Origin: Kuschelorhynchus macadamiae
Taxonomy: Eukaryota; Arthropoda; Insecta; Coleoptera; Curculionidae
NCBI GenBank assembly: GCA_030620095.1
Contig: JAUTXW010003409.1
Coordinates: forward strand, 124,001 to 188,000
DNA length: 64,000 nt
Reading direction: 5' to 3'
Shown here: positions 1 to 11,584 of the stretch, one piece after another
How positions within the stretch are numbered: the first letter of the stretch is position 1
How the letters are laid out: each line of letters starts with the position of its first letter
Notes under the pieces: generated by a model
Told to the model about the DNA's origin: nothing
Seen by the model: the letters and a program-made list of their open reading frames with translations, nothing else
The model's database searches: none
Position numbers and translations under genes: made by a program

Positions 1-480
1 GATGATACTTTTGTTGTTTGGCCCCATGGGCAGGATAATCTCCTCATATTTCTGGACCACCTTAATCAACATCATAATATCAAGTTCACAATGGAAACTG
101 AATCTAATGGAACGATTCCCGTTCTAGATGTATGTGTTCATAGGAAGGAAAATACTTAATACCAAATTGCCATCACCATCCAGCACAAAAGAAATCGGTT
201 GTTAACTCATTAGTATTTAGAGCTATTTCGATTTCTGATCAAGATTCTCAAACATCGGAAACATCGAAACTGACCGAAGATCTCAGAGAGAATGTCTATT
301 GCACTGAAGATATTACGCGTTCAGATAAAAGATATAGTAATCCAACTCCGCCAAAGGAGAATGATAAAGAGCCACAATTAGGTAGTGTTATTTTTCCCTA
401 CTTATATGGCACTACAGACAAAATAGGTCCAACAAACGTACAATACACATAAGAAGATTGGACAATGCTTGCGATCCCCG
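1..480 (+). pseudogene. Penelope-like element: end of reverse transcriptase, internally deleted
   Basis: The window opens exactly at the reverse transcriptase catalytic motif (DDTFVVWPHG...), followed by F-DHLN and IPVLDV, the layout seen in Penelope-like RTs. After a stop near 160 the reading frame shifts, and a second stretch of PLE thumb/linker sequence (SLVFRAISISDQ..., then LYGTTDKIG) runs to about 400. The GIY-YIG endonuclease expected next is largely missing, and the sequence jumps to the 3' terminal motif at 507-541. A paralogue at 25.1-28.3 kb aligns through the linker and 3' end. What is seen is homology to PLE RT motifs. The element class is established knowledge, and loss of function is inferred from the frameshift and deletion. 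The 5' half lies outside the window. Confidence 0.75.
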
Positions 481-506
481 AAAGATATTCACCTTTCCAA
501 AGATCC

Positions 507-541
507 CTGATGATTCCTTGTGCAATCGAAGGCGAAACGTC
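507..541 (+). ncRNA. Hammerhead-ribozyme-like core at PLE 3' end
   Basis: CTGATGA is followed by a 20-nt stretch whose edges (TCC/GGC side) could form a short stem, then GCGAAACGTC. This is the order of a hammerhead core (CUGANGA, stem II, GAAA, stem III, NUH). Penelope-like elements are known to carry such motifs in their terminal repeats. The same 35-nt layout occurs at 28250-28284. Activity is not shown, and stem III would be only about 2 bp, so a dimeric form would be expected. Confidence 0.45.
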
Positions 542-554
542 GAATAGTAATTCC

Positions 555-1007
555 AATTTGACAGACAACATTTAGCAAATAAATAAGTAGCTAATTGGTC
601 CACTGCATATGAAATTTTTCCAGAATCATTGTATTAATGTTATAAAAATTGTCAAAATTTAAAAAGATGAGTCAAATTGAACCCCGAAAACCTTATGAAA
701 CACGATATTAACATGCATACTTTTTTCCTGGTGATACATTGGCTCCAGCGTTTAAATATTTGAAAAAGACGGATTAAAATTTTTTAAAACATGCTTGCTA
801 TTGAACCATTCCGGCAATATCCTGAATAATCCTTGAAAATATCATCCAAATTGGTCAAACCATCGCGAATCGAAGGGTTATTCAGTATACTTAGTTACTA
901 AAGTTAGGGTTTGTTATAAATCGCCAGAAAATGTTAAATAACAAAACCAATGAATATCGCAAAGTTAGTATAAAACACAAACTTGGTAAATCTTTAATAT
1001 AAAACCC
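555..1007. other. Intergenic; one dispersed-repeat segment
   Basis: No coding signal. Positions about 760-890 (CATTCCGGCAATATCCTGAA and following, through TTGGTCAAACCA) resemble 10190-10290, so this is a copy of an unnamed dispersed repeat. Confidence 0.4.
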
Positions 1008-1224
1008 TGTATATTGAATCAAAAATTAATAGATCTTTTTATTCTGAATTCAAAAATATATGATATATTGACATTTGGTTTAGTCGTTTTCGAAATATTT
1101 GCATTTGAAATAGTGATCGCAGTTGCCATGAATAAACAAAAGGCTTTAACGCCATTATTTATTATTATTTATTCGGCTGTCAGATTTTTATGTGGCTGTC
1201 AGATTTCTTTTATTCTTCGGTAAA

Positions 1225-2275
1225 ATGAATTACACTGAAGAAGAAAAGTTAGAAATAATTGGCCTATATTACGAAAACAACAATAATGTTGCTCAGGCTC
1301 AATTATCGCAAATGAGGATGAATAATTACAAATTTTATTGTATTTTCAAGGTAGAAAAGGAATATTCACTTATTTTATATGATTGATCATTCCGTTTTGT
1401 ATTTTGAAGGTAGGAAAGGAATATTCCATTATTTTATCTGATTCATCATTCTGTTATTACTTATTTCTGGAACATCCAAAGTTATCTACCGTCAACGCTA
1501 GTAGATACTTTGGAAAATCAACAAAAAAAAATCAACCTGTTTTAGACAAATATGGATATTACCCTTATAAAATGTTGCCGGTACAAAAATTGACAGATAA
1601 TCACAAAATTAGAAGGCTAATATGTAATAATGATATGTTAGTTAGGAAAACTGAAGACCATAACTTTTTTAATAAGATTTTGTGGAGCCATGAAAGCAGG
1701 TGTGTATAACCGACGGCACACACATATGTGGGCCTTAGAGAATTCCCAATCTTATGTTGAAATTAAAAATCAAGGTCGTATGTCATTGACTATTTGGTGT
1801 GGTATTCTTAGGAACCGAATAATTGGGGCGATTATATTTGAGGGCTCGTTAACAGAAAATAGATACATCCAATTTTCAATCAAATAAAATTGAAGGTTTG
1901 TTAGAAGAACTTTCTCTCAGGGAATTTAATAACATCATATGACATCAGGACGGCGCGCCGCCTCATAACACAACGCACGTTAGATTTTTTTAAAATAAGG
2001 GAATTAATGAGTGGATTGGAATTTACGGGACCATTAACTGGCCACCTAATAGTACTGATCTGATCCCCTTAGACAATTTTTATGGGGGATATCTAAAGGG
2101 TGAAGTATATAAAGAAAGAAGTCAGAATTTGGATGATTTAAGGCAAAGTATCCAAATGAATATAGATTAATTGAATGAAGAACATCCAGGGCATCTTTGA
2201 AATGCTTTATTTAAATTAGATGAAGATTATAGAAAATGTATCGAAAATAACGGCGGTTACATTCAATATTTGTGA
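1225..2275 (+). pseudogene. Mariner transposase pseudogene (element A)
   Basis: The start ATG at 1225 gives MNYTEEEKLEIIGLYYEN, the N-terminal helix-turn-helix type seen in the other elements here. Further frames give EHPKLSTVNASRYFG, YPYKMLPVQ, ILWSHES (first catalytic Asp replaced by His), TIWCGILRNRIIGAIIF, WHQDGAPPHN, WPPNSTDLIPLDNF and a C-terminal CIENNGGYIQYL. At least four frame changes or stops are present, with a probable intron near 1351. It is dead as a protein; family assignment is firm from motif order. Confidence 0.75.
1340..1458 (+). repeat. 59-bp tandem duplication over a candidate 5' splice site
   Basis: AAGGTAGAAAAGGAATATTC at 1349 is repeated with a few changes 59 bp later. 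Both copies contain AAG|GTAG. Joining 1350 to a point near 1471 would fuse the coding segments ending CIFK and starting EHPKL, so the repeat appears to sit at the start of an intron. The acceptor reads CTG instead of CAG. Confidence 0.45.
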
Positions 2276-2511
2276 ATTTAAATAAATTATTTTGTTAAAA
2301 AAAGTTACTTTTTTGGTTCTGTTTTGTTTATTCAAAATAAGTAAATATGTTAAATAATGTTTATACATGGCAAGTGCGATTACGTTTTTAAACGCAAATA
2401 TTTCGAAAACGGCTAAATAAAATGTCAACATATATTTTTGAATTCAGAAAAAAAATCTATTAATTTTTGTTTCAATATGCAGGGTGGTCCTATTAATTTT
2501 TGTTTCAACAT

Positions 2512-3622
2512 ACAGGGTGTTCAATTCGTATATTAAACGCAGTAGGCGCTGTCTAAATAAGTATTTAAGTCCGACAAATGTTTTGTGATATCTACCATAA
2601 ATGAAAGATCTTGTAAAAAAGGTACATCGCATAATAAGCTGATCTTCTCCTTTTGTTTCCATGAAAACGCGTATTTCTTCTTTGAGTTTCCAAAACCGGT
2701 CGAGTACCATAGAACACGAAAGCCATCGCACCTCTGCATATTATGGTTAAACCAGTGTACTCACTTTCTAAATCACGTAAAAATGTAGAAAACTGTCGCT
2801 GATTAAGGCCCCGTGACCTTATAAAGTTTATAATTTTTTTCACTGACTTTAAAAGACTTTCCAACTTGATCACTTTTGAGCATAAAACTTCTTGGTGGTG
2901 AATATGATGAAAATCTGGTTTGTCACTGCCCGTTTCTCTGATCTTTATCTGTAATATTTTAACGAAGCCATTTTTTACTCCAGTCATTGAAGGAGCTCCG
3001 TCTGTTGCAACGGAACACAGTTTTGACAAATCTAAATTGTATTTTTTAGAAGTTCATAAGTAATTCTTCATACACATCGATATCTGTATCAACCGCACGA
3101 AAAAAAAACAGCTAGTTGCGCCACACCATACACATCCGTACTTCCGTCACAGGCAATAGGAAATGCAATGAAAGGGTCTGATTTTGTTTTTATCTGATCA
3201 CTTATATTAGCAGCCAACTCAGTAACTCTTTCAGCGACAGTATTCCGGGACAAGGATATATTTTGAAATGCCTTCACGCTTCTACGGCCTTTACAAGGTA
3301 CACTTTTATAAATTCACCTTCAGCAAATGTGTTTCGCGATTAACTCTGTAAACATAAGCTGCTGATCTTTCAACCGTGATTTTAACTTATTTAACTTTTC
3401 GTTTCTGACCATGCCTGTATACTTGTCCAACATAGTTTTATGAATATTATAGTGACGTTTTATATTATATAATTTTGGGACACCGATTGTACTATTACAA
3501 ATTAAACAAATAATTTTTTCTTTCATTTCACAGCAAAAAAACTCTAATTCCCACTTTTTTTGAAAGGTACGATGCTCATCTACAAGTTTCCTCTTACTTC
3601 CACTTGGTTTTGAAAGAGACAT
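2512..3622 (-). pseudogene. hAT-type transposase relic (GTF2IRD2/ZBED-like)
   Basis: The minus strand reads from ATG at 3622: MSLSKPSGSKRKLVDEH, then a zinc-finger region (CLICN...H-x-x-x-H, IKRHYNIHK), then NISLSRNTVAERVTELAANI, CDGSTDVYGVAQLAVFF (first catalytic Asp), CSVATDGAPSMTGVKNGF (second Asp), IINFIRSRGLNQRQF, RWLSCSMVLDRFWKLKEEI and DLSFMVDITKHLSDLN. This is the order in GTF2IRD2-like hAT proteins. There are stops or frameshifts at about 3318, 3089, 2735 and 2640, an internal deletion after residue 100, and no C-terminal dimerisation domain. A TACAGGGTGTTC motif abuts the truncated end. Confidence 0.7.
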
Positions 3623-4731
3623 GTTAAAAACTGTATCCGAAATAAATTATAATAAGTACTGTTAAGTATTGTAATAATAAGTGCGCAACTCAACTCGAAA
3701 CTCTATCGCAACTGACTCATAACTGACTGAACACTGAACGACTGAACTCAATCGAACACGGCTTATGGGTGTCAACGATATCGTTTTACACGATGCCATT
3801 CAATTGCTTTTTAGGTTAGGATTTTTTTATTTGGGTTAACGAAATATGGTATTAAGACACATATTTTTCATGAAAAAACAATTGAATATTACTGCCAGTT
3901 TTTCCGATATCAGAACCAAGTTAAGAATTTCAAATGGAACCCTGTATATTATTTTACATAGTTTGATAGAGCTTAGAATTACCTTTTCAATGACATATCA
4001 CACGTTATATTTTTTTTCAAAATGGCGGACCAGGAAGCGCTTTTTCAAAATTCAATATGGCGGTCGTTTCCCGATACCGATGAAATTTTTGTTTAACAAA
4101 TTATTAAAATATTAAACAAAATCGGGTTTTCAATGGATTTTAATCAAATTTTTAATTTATCACAAAATGGGATAAGTTTAATTTTTTCTCTAAAATGTGA
4201 ACTTTTTCTTAAATTTTCTCAAAGATTTTAAATAGAAAGTTGTATTTATTAAATATTAGTATTAAAGTATATCTTATTAGCTACACGAAACCGCATAACA
4301 AGCCGTATTTTTGCTTTTTTTTTCAGAAAAAATTGACAAAACCTTGCCGATATACATTTTTCCTAATACATAACATGAAACAAACACACACATATTATTA
4401 ATCAGAAAATCCTGGAATATTTTTTATTGTTTATTGATAAGTAATTTTGTATTATTTTGACATTTTATGACTGTTGTCTTATTTTAGGAAAGCGAGAAAA
4501 AATCACAAGTAGTATTAATTTTATTTTACCGGTAGATACGGTGCAGTAACATGAAAGATGACTTAACTAAGATAAGTAGGCCTTGGAAACAATTGCATAG
4601 GGATGCCATTATAATTTTCATTAGATTTAACCAGAAACGTCAAAAGTACTGTTTTGTATCGACATTTCTGATAACTTTCGTTACATTTTTACACTGATAA
4701 GTGGTTCTAGTTAGTTTTAAAAATAAATATT

Positions 4732-7074
4732 ATGGTTTATTCAAGAGAACATCAAATTGACATGCTCCTTATTTTTTATGGGGAATGTCGCAAAAATTCA
4801 AGGGACACAGAGAGATTATACCAGGAACGCTTTCCGAATCGTGACGCTCCTTCACATGCATATTATCCTTGGCTAGTACAACATTAAAAAATGAAAATAA
4901 TGGTGGTGTCCATGCTAATGGCAATGATGGTTCGTAGTAAGCGAAGAAGTGGAAACAAACGTTTTAGCGTACATCGAGTATGACCGTACAGCTTCCCTTC
5001 GTGAATTAGGCAAACAGTGCAATACGTCCCATGAAAGCGCCAGAAAAATTTTAAAGAAACACGGGTTTAAATCGTTTAAGTATCAAATTCACCACCACCT
5101 ATTTGAAAATGACTTCCAAAGACGACTTATTTATTGCAATTGGTTTTTAGATAATTATAGAATAAGTGTGTTTCATCATAAGATTATTTTTTCGGACGAA
5201 TCAAGGTTTACTAATCTAGGGATGTTTAATAGAAATAATTTTCGTTATTGGGCAAAGGAAAATCAAAGATTAGTAAGAGAAGGTGCCTTCCAGGAACGTT
5301 TTGGAGTTAATGTTTGGTTAGGCGTTGTAGGAGTAAGCGTTATTGGTCCAATATTATTCCATCAGCCTTTAACTGGCGAGATGTATTTGGACTTTCTCGA
5401 AAATGAAATTGAACATTTTATAAATAACTAGCTGACCCGGCAAACGTTGTTTTGCCATACACAATAGGAAATGTTTTTAAAAGTATCTGACACTATAAGT
5501 GTGTGGGAATTTGAATTCTCTTAGCGCAATGGAGTGTACAATATTTTTGGTCAGTCCGTCTATTACGGTTCATGAGATATAGCCTGGTGACAGACGGACG
5601 GACGGACAGCAGACTCTTAGTAATAGGGTTCCCGTTTTTACCCTTTGGGTACGGAACCCTAAAAACCGCTGTCGATGGAATAGCTACTTCAACATCATAA
5701 AACCCCTTCATAAAATAAATTTATTAAATGTCTTGAATTTTTTGTTCAATTGCAAAGTGAGTCCTAAAATTGAAATTAACACTCTCATAAAATATATTAC
5801 TCATTTTTTTCGCTGTTAGAATATATTTATTTCAACCCTCTCTTTCAATTTGGTAACTCAACTCCTTCAAAAGTTAACGTTTAAAACAGATAATTTGGAT
5901 AAATTTTATTTAGCAAAACAACTGTCCATCACTTTATTTCCACAAAATGTTAAAGTATAATAAATTACATACCTTTAAAGTAAGGGCGTTGTTGGCACAA
6001 AATAAATGTCTATTATTAATTATTAACTGAACTAAAGTAAATTAACTTGAGAGGCGTATCAGTCGAGACACAATTAAAACAAAAAAACTATATTAAAAAC
6101 AAAACAATACAGGTTTCATCCTGTCTGAGTACTCCGTAGAGTTGATTTGATACTTGCGCAGGCGCGTATAACCCGTGTATGTGGGGTTGCGGTTGCGTTG
6201 CTGTACGGGAAATTCAATTCAAAATGTTTTATTTATGCGGGACCGCCAGCTAAATCAATAAATATTTTTAATAACATAAAAGAACAAAAATAATTTTCTT
6301 TAAAAAAAAACCTGAAACTAAATATGTAATACCCGATTTTTAAGGAAATATAAAAAAAATGTGGTAGAAAATAAAAAAAAAAGTAGTTTACAACGGGACT
6401 CGAAAAAATTGTAAAACGTGAATAATACAAAAATAGCTATTAAAAAATAGGGGTTGATGGTAGAAGGGTGAAAATTTAGGGTTGTATGTATTTTTTAATG
6501 CTGAATCGTGAAAAAATAAAAACAAACAATTTTGTCCAAAAATTAAAAAAAAAATTTTTGGGGTGAACCACCCTTAATTTTTAGGGGTGTGAAAAATAGA
6601 TGTTGGCCGATTCTCAGACCTACCCAATAAGCACAGAAAATTTTATGAAAATCGGTTTAGCTGTTTCGGAGGAGTTTGGTAACAAACACCGTGACACGAG
6701 AATTTTATATATTAGATTTGCAGCAAAATGATGATTTAGTTTACCAACAAGATGGCGCCCCTGCTCATAATTCAAGAATTGTTGCAAATTACTTGAATGA
6801 ACGATTTGGTGAGAACTGGTTGGGAATCAATGGACCAATTCGATGGCCAGCGAGGTCGCCTGACCTAACCCCGCTTGATTTTTCTATATGGGGTCATCTG
6901 AAAGAAAAAGTGTATGCAACTCCTGTAATATCGTTGGAAATGTTAGAAAATAGAATAAGACGAGCCGTTGAGAGTATCTCAGAACAGCATTTACGAAACC
7001 TGCTCGCGGAAAATGTTGAGAGAGTTACACTATGCCAAGAACAAGGCGGACAGCGCATAGAACATTTAATTGAG
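4732..7074 (+). pseudogene. DD41D-type mariner transposase, split by Helitron
   Basis: The N-terminal part from ATG 4732 reads MVYSREHQIDMLLIFYGEC and RLYQERFPNRDAPS, then stops and continues in another frame from about 4942: helix-turn-helix (LGKQCNTSHESARKILKKHG), IIFSDESRF (first Asp), FNRNNFRYWAKENQ, VNVWLGVVGVSVIGP and LTGEMYLDFLENEI up to 5427. The frame resumes exactly at 6717 with LQQNDDLVYQQDGAPAHN (second Asp), WPARSPDLTPLDFSIWG (third Asp, 41 residues later) and a C-terminal RVTLCQEQGGQRIEHLIE. Removing 5428-6716 restores the frame across the junction. The remaining defect is the N-terminal frameshift. Confidence 0.85.
5428..6716 (-). mobile_element. Non-autonomous Helitron, 1,289 bp, inserted in M1 transposase
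   Basis: Read on the minus strand, the insert begins TCTAATATATAAAATTCTCG and ends GCCGGGTCAGCTAG. These are the TC start and CTAG end (with a GC-rich hairpin just before it) expected of Helitrons. It lies exactly between A and T of the host sequence, with no target duplication. Internal blocks include GACGGACGGACGGACAGCAG (5591-5610) and TTTCGGAGGAGTTTGGTAAC (6664-6683), familiar from insect Lep1-like Helitrons. No Rep/helicase coding is present. Confidence 0.8.
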
Positions 7075-7109
7075 TGACTTTTGTATTAATTGTGAAAGTT
7101 TGATTTTAA

Positions 7110-7630
7110 ATTAGCATTAAACCCAATAAAAACCCCCATATTTGTTTATTATTTCTACCTATAATTCAAAAATACCTTCGGTGTTAGAAAATGGCCGCCA
7201 TATTGAATTTTGAACAAAAGCTTCCTGGTCCTCCATTTCGAAAAAAAATCAACTTGTGATATGTCAATGTAAAGGGAATTCTAAGTTCTATCAAACTGTG
7301 TGAAAAAATATACAGGGTTCTTTTTAAACTTCTTGACTTAGGTCTAGGTATTTCCGGAAAAACCAAAAGCCTACCGGTAAAATAAAATTAATACTACTTG
7401 TGAATTTTTCTAGATTTCCTAAAATAAGACAGCAAAAATCATAAAATGTCAAAATAATACAAAATTGCTTATCAATAAAAAATATTCCGAAATTTACTGA
7501 TTAATAATATGTGTGTGTTTCATGTTATGTATTACGAAAAATGTATATCGGCAGAGTTTCGTCAATTTTTTCTCAAACAAAAAGCAAAAATACGGTTTGT
7601 TATGCGGTTTTGTTTTTGGTTTTTGTTTTT
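7110..7630 (+). repeat. Permuted partial duplicate of M1 right arm
   Basis: 7110-7350 matches 8165-8455 and 7366-7630 matches 7793-8050, both in the same orientation but with the order of the two blocks swapped. It includes its own TACAGGGTTCTTTTTAAAC at 7314. This suggests that two related copies, or a rearranged arm, were fused. Confidence 0.6.
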
Positions 7631-8583
7631 CTCAGTGTAAAAATGTAACGAAAGTTATCAGAAATGTCGATACAAAACAGTACTTTTGACGTTTCTGGTT
7701 AAATCTAATGAAAATTATAATGGCATCCCTATGCAATTGTTTCCAAGACCTACTTATCTTAGTTAAGTCATCTTTCATGTTACTGCACCGTATCTACTGG
7801 TAAAATAAAATTAATACTACTTGTGATTTTTTCTCGCTTTCCTAAAATAAGACAACAGTCACAAAATGTCAAAATAATACAAAATTACTTACCAATAAAC
7901 AATAAAAAATATTCCAGGATTTTCCGATTAATAATATGTGTGTGTTTGTTTCATGTTATGTATTAGGAAAAATGTGTATCGGCAAGGTTTTGTCAATTTT
8001 TTCTGAAACAAAAAGCAAAAATACGGCTTGTTATGCGGTTTCGTGTAGCTAATGAGATATACTTTAATACTAATATTTAATAAATACAACTTTCTATTTA
8101 AAATCTTTGAGAAAATTTAAGAAAAAGTTCACATTTTAAAGAAAAAATTAAACTTATCCCATTTTGTGATAAATTAAAAATTTGATTTTAAATTTGATTA
8201 AAATCCATTGAAAACCCCATTTTGTTTAATATTTTAATAATTTGTTAAACAAAATTTCATCGGTATCGGGAAACGACCGCCGGCGCCGTATTGAATTTTG
8301 AAAAAGCGCTTCCTGGTTCGCCATTTTGAAAAAAAAAATATAACTAGTGATATGTCATTGAAAAGGTAATTCTAAGCTCTATCAAACTATGTAAAATAAT
8401 ATACAGGGTTCCATTTGAAATTCTTAACTTAGTTCTGATATCGGAAAAACTGGCAGTAATATTCAATTGTTTTTTCATGAAAAATATGTGTCTTAATACC
8501 ATATTTCGTTAACCCAAATATAAATATCCTAACCTAAAAAGCAAATGAATGGCATCGTGTAAAACGATATCGTTGACACCCGG

Positions 8584-9816
8584 TATACGGACTGTGATTT
8601 CTCGAGTTCTTTCCAGAATGTTCATATTAGTCATATATGTTTTTGAACGATAGAATTTCATGGAACAAGCCAGGTAACGTTTGGATTTAGGTTTTAGGTT
8701 AAGTATGTGTAGTTCATCCTCCTAAACATAGATGGCACTATGTACAATTGTACAGTTAATTATACCAATCGTTGTTGCAGCGGCGCGCGCTTTCAAAAAC
8801 GGTTTTCAACTTGTCCGCGGGCCGGATTATCTGGCTGTTTTTAAAACTGATTTGGGCCGCAGAAAAATGCTCACTGGGCCGCATGTTTGACATGGCTGGT
8901 CTACAGAACGTTGCGATACATAATCTAAAAAAATATTATGTAAGCAAGCATAAGAAATTGTGTCATTTACCTTAAGCTTTTATAGACACACAGTAGTTGT
9001 ACAACTATTTTCATCCTGTCGGGACTGTGGAGAAACATTAAATAATTTTATTAAATATTTGCTTCAATCAATTTAAAGTTAGATATTTTTATTCAGTTGC
9101 GAAAAAGCCAAAAAAGATTTTTGTTTGTGAATATAAACGCAACAAATAATCTTTTAGAACATTTAGAAAAAAATATTGTCACTAGGCAAAAATTAAAAAG
9201 CATAATTTGAATAACATATTTATATACAAATACCCCTTAGAATAAATTCTATATTACTACTGATATATGGAATATTTTAAATTAAGATATACATAAAAAA
9301 TGAATATTTTAAACGCCTTCTTTAAAATGAACAAATCATATTTAACTTTAGATGTCTCTTCTATTATTCCTGATATGATTTATGAAATTTCTTTATATAT
9401 AGTCCCACATATTTAAATTTTGAATAAACCAAAACCAGCTTTTGCCTTTTATCTTCAAATCATATCTTCAATCTTTGTTACCAGATCATTTTAGAATTCT
9501 TACATAGATAAATAGACTGGGAGCGTCAAGTTAAAAAAAAAAGAGTAAAAGAAGATGGAAAGATACGTGGGAACAAGGCAAAGGTCACACAAAACACTAT
9601 GCATTAACAAATAAACAGTATGTTTGTTAGATGCTATTTATTACAATCTTGACACAAATTAAACAAAATATAATTATTATAAAAAAGCAAACCCAACTGC
9701 TTAGAGAAAAAAAAAGTGTAGAAAGCTTCTTATAAATTCTAAGTTTATTATAAAGATATTTTCATGAAGGACAACTTGCTTCTATATAAAAATCGTTATA
9801 AACAAATGAAACCGAC
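8584..9816. other. Gene-free stretch with hAT-like GC-rich tract and MITE half
   Basis: 8790-8905 has CCGCGGGCCGGATTAT and TGGGCCGCATGTTTGACATG, a style of sequence seen near termini of some hAT elements; no ends could be fixed. 9075-9133 matches one arm and loop of the hairpin MITE at 38814. The rest is AT-rich with no supported gene. Confidence 0.35.
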
Positions 9817-10092
9817 GTAAAAAAAATGCACTAAAAAGTGAAAAATAGTATTTTATTTCACCTTGAAAATTTTACTCCGTGAAGTTGGGAACAAACTAAT
9901 ACAGCTAATAAGACCTTATACGCGTAGAATTAGACATCACCGAACAACAACAACACCGAATTGACTGAATACATGATTATATTTTTGTGATTAAATAATT
10001 AAGAATAATTTTAACGCCGACTTCACGGAGTAAATATTTCAAGGTGGAATAAAATATTATTTTTCACTCTTTAGTGCATTTTTTTATAATCA
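9817..10092. mobile_element. MITE with about 72-bp inverted arms
   Basis: 9818-9889 (AAATGCACTAAAAAGTGAAA ... CTCCGTGAAGTTGG) is inverted at 10019-10092 with few differences; the spacer is about 130 bp. No coding. Superfamily not recognised. Confidence 0.65.
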
Positions 10093-10159
10093 TTTTTCTT
10101 TCATCCTTTTTAGTTTTATCTATGCGAGTTAAAAAACTTCTTGCAATATATCTTGGTAA

Positions 10160-10345
10160 AAAACAAAATGGCGTCATTCCGCCATTTTTAACATTTTTTT
10201 TTATTCTTGCTATGGAATACACTCCGGTAATATCCTAAATATGCCCTGGAAATTTAATGTAAATTGGTCAAACCAACGCGGAGTAACCGATGTACAAACA
10301 AAACAAAATAGCAGCCATTCCGGCATTTTTAACATTTTTTTTAAT
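10160..10345 (+). repeat. Two direct copies of a dispersed repeat
   Basis: AAAATGGCGTCATTCCGCCA followed by TTTTTAACATTTTTTTT (10166) recurs as AAAATAGCAGCCATTCCGGC plus the same tail (10306). The intervening CTCCGGTAATATCCTAAATA to TTGGTCAAACCAACGCGG matches 790-870. Confidence 0.5.
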
Positions 10346-10873
10346 ATGCTTGCTCTGAGACTACTCCATCGTTTAACGGTTCGTATTGCTCAATACAGTA
10401 TCTAATACCGGTTCCAGACCAAGCAGACAAAACAACAACTTATAGTGTGGACAGTTTGTCTTAATTTTGCCTTGTCTGAACACCTTACAATGTTTTCGCA
10501 ATTCTGTCGTGTTTTTGTCTCAAAATCGTATTCACTTTTTGTCTGCTTGGTCTGAACCCGGCTTAAACCGCGGTTAAAACAATTCATCGCGAATGCCATG
10601 AGAAAACAAAAGAGCATTATTGACACCTCAGGTGAAGCCATAATTGTATACGCTGTCACATTTATATTGAAAGTAAACTGTTTTCCTTCAATTTCTTTCT
10701 TAAAAGTTAGTTCATTTCCTTTAAAATGAGTTTAGTGAAATTTCAAGGAAAAAGCATGAAAACGTGTATAAACTATTTATGCAGTGGCAAAGTCAAAAGA
10801 ATGTTAATTCATTTTCGAAAAATGTCTTTCTTGCTTATTTTGCAGAGTTGTAAGAAACTATAAATCTTCCTCA

Positions 10874-11194
10874 TTACTCGATGTTAAAGGGTGCGCTTGC
10901 TATTACAGAAAATATTAGTATCCTATCATAAATTACGTTACAAAACCAGTCGAAGACAATTTGGTCTATGGCAGCACCCTTAGTTTTCGCAAATTTCTTT
11001 TTCTCTTTCATGTTCCCGGTCTCGGCGGACCGCTTGTTAAGATCGCTCTTGTTTCTCAAAATATCACTAATTTGAGGTTTTCCTACACAGAATTTTTCGG
11101 CTAATGCTCTAACACTAAGTTTGTTTTTTTCGGCATACTGGATTATTTCAACTTTTCCTTGAAGACTCAAAAACTTTCTTTTGTTTGAAGACAT
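10874..11194 (-). pseudogene. Tigger-like transposase N-terminus (CENP-B-type HTH)
   Basis: 106 aa from ATG 11194. MSSNKRKFLSLQGKVEIIQY opens a pipsqueak/CENP-B N-terminal helix-turn-helix; VRALAEKFCVGKPQISDIL is the recognition helix region, and IDQIVFDWFC is the start of the second (Tc5/CENP-B) DNA-binding domain. Intact members of this family are roughly 400-600 aa, so this is the first fifth. After DWFC the sequence no longer resembles the family and a stop follows, with no DDE domain. It is a fragment rather than a small gene. Confidence 0.7.
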
Positions 11195-11582
11195 ATTGAT
11201 CGCATCAGAGTAACATCAAAACTAAGATATTCTACTGATGAAGACTACATTTTATAAAAATAAGGATTTCTATTTATTATGAAATTCACCGCAATTTACC
11301 TACAAGCCACATAGATCTAAATATTGCCCATAATGTGTAATAAAAATACCGGCATTAAATTTGGGTTTTTCAAAAATTATCTGAACATCTGTTCGTTCTG
11401 AGAAGGTAAATTTTACTGTTTTTATTAAAAATGTTCCAAATTTTACTGTCCGTGTCCGTTGTTGATAGTGTCCGTTTTCAAGAGGGTTTAATACACAGGA
11501 ATGGATGGTCGGTGACTTCAAAATTGTCCGTTCAGCAGAGGTGTCCATTGTTCGAAGGTGTCCGTTAAGAGAGGTTTCACTG
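10874..11582 (-). mobile_element. pogo/Tigger-type element, 5' part only
   Basis: On the minus strand the element starts CAGTGAAACCTCTCTTAACG next to a TA (11583-11584), a Tigger/pogo style terminus. It is followed by several spaced GGACAC/CGGACA motifs and then the transposase start at 11194. No matching opposite terminus is visible downstream, so the 3' part is lost. Confidence 0.65.
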
Positions 11583-11584
11583 TA

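Larger units (their letters stand above)
1008..2484 (+). mobile_element. Mariner-type element A, decayed
   Basis: Inverted arms of about 125 bp enclose a transposase pseudogene. The left arm starts TATTGAATCAAAAATTAATAG at 1008. The right arm (about 2365-2484) is its reverse complement and includes a shared TCGTTTTCGAAATATTTGC-like block. ACCCTGTA sits just outside the left arm and TGCAGGGTGG just outside the right, so the TACAGGG motifs here point outward. Exact ends are uncertain. Confidence 0.6.
3765..8583 (+). mobile_element. Mariner-type element M1 with about 0.95-kb inverted arms and nested Helitron
   Basis: The left arm 3765-4705 is the reverse complement of 7636-8583. Outer ends read (AT/CC)GGGTGTCAACGATATCG and the right end is followed by TA, as expected of a TA target site; the left TA appears mutated. 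An inner CCCTGTATATT motif lies about 175 bp inside each end. The body holds a transposase pseudogene (4732-7074) interrupted by a 1,289-bp Helitron. Part of the right arm is present a second time at about 7110-7630. Confidence 0.8.

Noticed and set aside
8772..8975. 67-aa frame
   Set aside because: Overlaps a hAT-terminus-like GGGCCG tract; more likely repeat sequence than a gene.
11300..11548. 82-aa minus-strand frame
   Set aside because: Translation of the terminal/subterminal GGACAC-rich region of the pogo-type element.
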